A stretch of DNA of 64,000 bases from CAZAYP01 sp964489425 [NCBI: uncultured Verrucomicrobiota bacterium] (GTDB lineage: Bacteria; Verrucomicrobiota; Kiritimatiellia; RZYC01): NCBI GenBank assembly GCA_964489425.1, contig CAZAYP010000001.1:1-64000 (forward strand), given 5' to 3'. Both the position numbers and the translations under genes were made by a program. This document shows, in pieces, positions 61,469 to 64,000 of the stretch. How positions within the stretch are numbered: position 1 is the stretch's first letter; every line of letters starts with the position of its first letter. Under the pieces are notes generated by a model. That model saw only the letters and a program-made list of their open reading frames with translations, was not told where the DNA came from and searched no databases.

Positions 61469-62068
61469 ATGATGAAACCTGGAGATTTTGAAGTAACCAT
61501 GGAACAAGGCGCCAATGCCGATCCTGCCAGTGCAGGTGAGCTGGATGCGATGATGGAGCAGATCATAGGACAACACGAGGCGGCCCTGCTGCGGTATGCG
61601 GGCCGCATGCTGCGCGAGCCCAGCGCCGCGCAGGACGTGGTCCAGGAAGCTTTCATCCGCCTGTTCAAGGCCTGGTCGCCGGGCCTGGCCGCCGCCGATT
61701 ACATCCGCCGCTGGCTGTACCGCGTCACCCACAACCTGGCCGTGGATTACATCCGCCGCGAATCCCGCCTGCGCGTGCTGCACCAGCAACACGCCACCGA
61801 GGTCCAGGACGCCCGCGGCGCCGGCCCCAACGCCGACCTGGCGCGGGAAGAGGCCATGGAAACCGCCTTGTACCACCTGCGCCGGCTGAAACCCGAAGAA
61901 CGCCAGGTCGTCATCCTGCGGCTGCAGGAAGGCCTGTCGTACCGCGAGATCAGCGCCATCATCGGCAAAACCGAAACCAACGTGGGGTTCATCCTGCACC
62001 AGGCCGTTAAAAAGATAGCCGCCGGCCGGACGCGACCGGGCGCGCCGGGCAAGGAGGCCGCCCCATGA
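61469..62068 (+). CDS. ECF-type sigma-70 family factor
   Basis: A 199-residue sigma factor with sigma2 (about 30-105; AQDVVQEAFIRLFKAW, RWLYRVTHNLAVDYIRRESR) and sigma4 (about 130-185; LKPEERQVVILRLQEGLSYR, EISAIIGKTETNVGFILHQA). It lacks sigma1 and sigma3, as in extracytoplasmic-function factors. ATG at 61469 or 61472. Its stop overlaps the next start (ATGA); the downstream gene encodes a zinc-finger anti-sigma protein, so the pair should be a regulated switch. Confidence 0.92.
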   Translation: MMKPGDFEVTMEQGANADPASAGELDAMMEQIIGQHEAALLRYAGRMLREPSAAQDVVQEAFIRLFKAWSPGLAAADYIRRWLYRVTHNLAVDYIRRESRLRVLHQQHATEVQDARGAGPNADLAREEAMETALYHLRRLKPEERQVVILRLQEGLSYREISAIIGKTETNVGFILHQAVKKIAAGRTRPGAPGKEAAP

Positions 62069-64000
62069 GCTGCCGCCCCATCCGCAACCAACTGACCGCG
62101 TTCCTGCTCAACGACCTGGATCCTGCCCAGGCGGCCCACGTCCGCGCTCACCTGGCATCGTGCCCGGCATGCCAGGCTGAAGCCGACACGCTGAAGCAAA
62201 CCCTGGACGTGCTGACCGCGGCGCTGGCCGCGCCCGGCCAGGAACCGGCGCAACTGGATCCCTGGCGGCACCGCGTGATTCGCGCGGCCGCCCACGCCCC
62301 CCGCCCCCGACGCGCTCCCCGGCGGATCCCGGCCATCATCCTGGAAGCTGCCGCCGGGCTGGCCATCGTCTGCACCCTATGGGCGTTGATGTTACCAAAA
62401 ATGAGTGGCAAAACAGTGCGGATGCGCGAGTCCGAGGTGGAGGTCACGATCCTGGCGAGCGAGGAAACCAAGCTGGACGAGTTCCAGCATGAACTCGAAA
62501 AGCTGGAAGACATTTCCACGATCGATCAGTTGGCCAGCCTGCCGGCATCGTCCGTAGCCGATTCCAAGGAAATTCAGAACTGGGCCTTCATCGACACGGA
62601 TGTGACCGGCGACGTGCTATCCGACGATGCCGTTGGCTACGTTAAAACGCCCCCCTCGCCCACAATCCGGTTCTATACCTTCTCTACCGGACGCCGGCGC
62701 ACATACGAGCGTGACGAGACGTATGTGGCCGGCAAACCCGCGGACCGCAGTGCAATCCTTGATCAAGGGGTCATGCTAGCCAATGAACTGGCGGTTGCTG
62801 ATGCGCGCTTGTCCAGCATGGACGATGTGACTGTGAACTGCGAAGCGCCGCCAACCTTGGCCGGTGAAAGCGGGCTTGCCGGAGCATTGGCGGGAACCCA
62901 ATCCGGCACGGAATACGCCACCCTCGACATTCGCAACGATTCCAGCCCCGTGGTCATGCACGGCCTGCTATCGAGCCGTTCGGCTGAAGGGCGGGCGGCC
63001 ATGCTCGGGAAATACGGCGGAGGCTATGGCGGCGCCGCTGAGGCCGCGGTAATCAGCAACTTGCAGTGGCTGCAGATGCAGCAGAACAAAGATGGGTCAT
63101 GGAACCATGCCAACCCGGCCGCGACCAGCCTGGGCCTGCTGGCGTTCCTGGCGCACGGCGAGACGCCAGCGTCGCCCGGCTACGGTGAAACTGTGGAGAA
63201 GGCCCTGCGGTACCTCACCCAGCAGCAGGCCGATTCGGGCCAGTTTTCCGTTGACCCGCAGCAGCAGGCCCAGGCCGTGTACGCGTTGGCCGAGGCGTTT
63301 GCCATGACCCGCATTCCCGTGCTGCGCGAGGCCGTGGCCAAGGGCGTCACGGCCCTTGAAAAGCAGGCTTCCGATGGCCTGGACCTTCCCACGGCCCGCT
63401 GGGCCAGCATGGCATTGTACGCGGCCGCAGACGCCGGCGTGACAGCTGAAGGCGCCGACCGGTTGAGCGCCGCCGCGTCTCGCCAACTCGAGGCGAGCCC
63501 GGATCCCGTGGATGTGCTCGGTCTGACTTACCTGGGGCAACGGGAATCCGAAGCCGGGCAAGCCAAACTCGCCCAGTTGCCGCAAGTCACCTATGCCGGG
63601 CGCCAGTCCGAGGGGCTGGACGTGCTGTTCATGCTGACCCAGGCCAAGTTCCAGGCCGGCGGCGCAGAATGGGCGGAATGGAATCGCGCCATGGCCCCAG
63701 ACTTGGTAAAGCGCCAGGAACCGGGTGGTTCGATGCGCGACCCGGCCAGGCCGGACCAGGCGCCCAGTGTGCAATCCACGGCCCTGGCTGCGCTCATGAA
63801 GTCGGTTTACTACCGCTTTCTTCCAAGTTTCCGCCCGATCCAAGATCCCGCCAGCACCAACGATGAAGTCGGCGTGGAAATCATTCGTGTCGCCGTGCCC
63901 ACGCCGGCGCCCACCCCTACCCCCGTGCCGACCGCCCAACCGCGGGCCGCCAGCTTCAATCCCTGGGTGGAGACGGCAAAGACCCCCTTGTCCACGTTCG
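62065..64000 (+). CDS. anti-sigma factor fused to extracytoplasmic alpha-toroid domain (3' end beyond window)
   Basis: Open from ATG 62065 to the window edge (645 codons seen, no stop). Residues about 25-40, HVRAHLASCPACQAEAD, are the zinc anti-sigma HxxxCxxC motif. About 92-110 is one membrane segment (IILEAAAGLAIVCTLWALML). About 110-330 is an Asp/Glu-rich linker. About 330-570 is a toroid region with NLQWLQMQQNKDGSW, ATSLGLLAFLAHGETP and ALRYLTQQQADSGQFS, repeats of the prenyltransferase/squalene-cyclase type. A Pro/Thr-rich stretch (PTPAPTPTPVPT) follows at about 612. The external toroid could sense a ligand and control release of the ECF factor. Confidence 0.85.
   Translation, partial: MSCRPIRNQLTAFLLNDLDPAQAAHVRAHLASCPACQAEADTLKQTLDVLTAALAAPGQEPAQLDPWRHRVIRAAAHAPRPRRAPRRIPAIILEAAAGLAIVCTLWALMLPKMSGKTVRMRESEVEVTILASEETKLDEFQHELEKLEDISTIDQLASLPASSVADSKEIQNWAFIDTDVTGDVLSDDAVGYVKTPPSPTIRFYTFSTGRRRTYERDETYVAGKPADRSAILDQGVMLANELAVADARLSSMDDVTVNCEAPPTLAGESGLAGALAGTQSGTEYATLDIRNDSSPVVMHGLLSSRSAEGRAAMLGKYGGGYGGAAEAAVISNLQWLQMQQNKDGSWNHANPAATSLGLLAFLAHGETPASPGYGETVEKALRYLTQQQADSGQFSVDPQQQAQAVYALAEAFAMTRIPVLREAVAKGVTALEKQASDGLDLPTARWASMALYAAADAGVTAEGADRLSAAASRQLEASPDPVDVLGLTYLGQRESEAGQAKLAQLPQVTYAGRQSEGLDVLFMLTQAKFQAGGAEWAEWNRAMAPDLVKRQEPGGSMRDPARPDQAPSVQSTALAALMKSVYYRFLPSFRPIQDPASTNDEVGVEIIRVAVPTPAPTPTPVPTAQPRAASFNPWVETAKTPLSTF

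Overview
The window reads as a GC-rich chromosome (roughly two-thirds G+C by eye, strong G/C at third codon positions) of a member of the Planctomycetes-Verrucomicrobia-Chlamydiae group. Kiritimatiellota or a nearby Verrucomicrobia-type lineage is the best guess. This is an inference from several features: secreted proteins ending in DxDxDGxSD calcium-binding stretches followed by a short W-x-SNR-Y beta domain, a secretin-like family, a coiled-coil/TM/lipoprotein trio, an ECF sigma factor with an anti-sigma protein fused to an alpha-toroid domain, and abundant GC-rich intergenic palindromes. There is no rRNA or tRNA gene to settle the taxonomy, and I see no CRISPR array, transposase, integrase or phage module.

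Layout. 1-440: a small lipoprotein gene next to a palindromic element that recurs at 33.6 kb. 821-4541 (minus): aconitase and class II fructose-bisphosphate aldolase. 4809-6887: secreted metallophosphoesterase/SGNH-like protein. 6964-16654: a nine-gene, mostly overlapping glycan operon (ChbG/YdjC-type deacetylase, polyprenyl-phosphate GT2, DUF362, toroid protein, two methyltransferases, FrhB-like Fe-S protein, GtrA flippase, GT-C-like membrane protein). 16697-19951: FGE-like lipoprotein, a sigma-54-driven zinc-ribbon microprotein, a tandem universal stress protein and the coiled-coil/TM/lipoprotein trio. 20048-22284: an ABC exporter. 22355-27674: a chemosensory operon (CheV, CheY, a domain-permuted CheA, a degenerate receiver protein, an MBL-fold hydrolase).

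27.7-35.5 kb is an accessory, decaying stretch. It holds a lower-GC Ntn-hydrolase-like gene, a frameshifted cation-efflux gene, a reductase-like SDR, a truncated rlmN with an in-frame TGA, and two small foreign-looking genes (SdpI-like, DinB-like) lodged between two copies of the 3' end of a YugP-type metallopeptidase gene. 35.7-44.1 kb encodes secreted carbohydrate-active proteins (GH13, a fibronectin III protein, GH53). 44.1-49.6 kb: an MFS transporter with a partner of unknown function, and a hybrid histidine kinase broken at a G8 tract. 49.6-55.0 kb: tRNA modification (TcdA, TrmFO), HNH protein, DinG helicase, secretin-like protein. 55.1-60.7 kb (minus): a giant DUF3857/transglutaminase-like protein and an FHA-GAF histidine kinase. 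60.8-64.0 kb: cobalamin adenosyltransferase, then the ECF sigma/anti-sigma pair running off the right edge.

The strongest candidates for something new are the permuted CheA cluster, the sigma-54-controlled zinc-ribbon microprotein, the structure-conserving palindromic elements with cassette-like small genes, and the glycan operon that carries two iron-sulfur/redox-type proteins.
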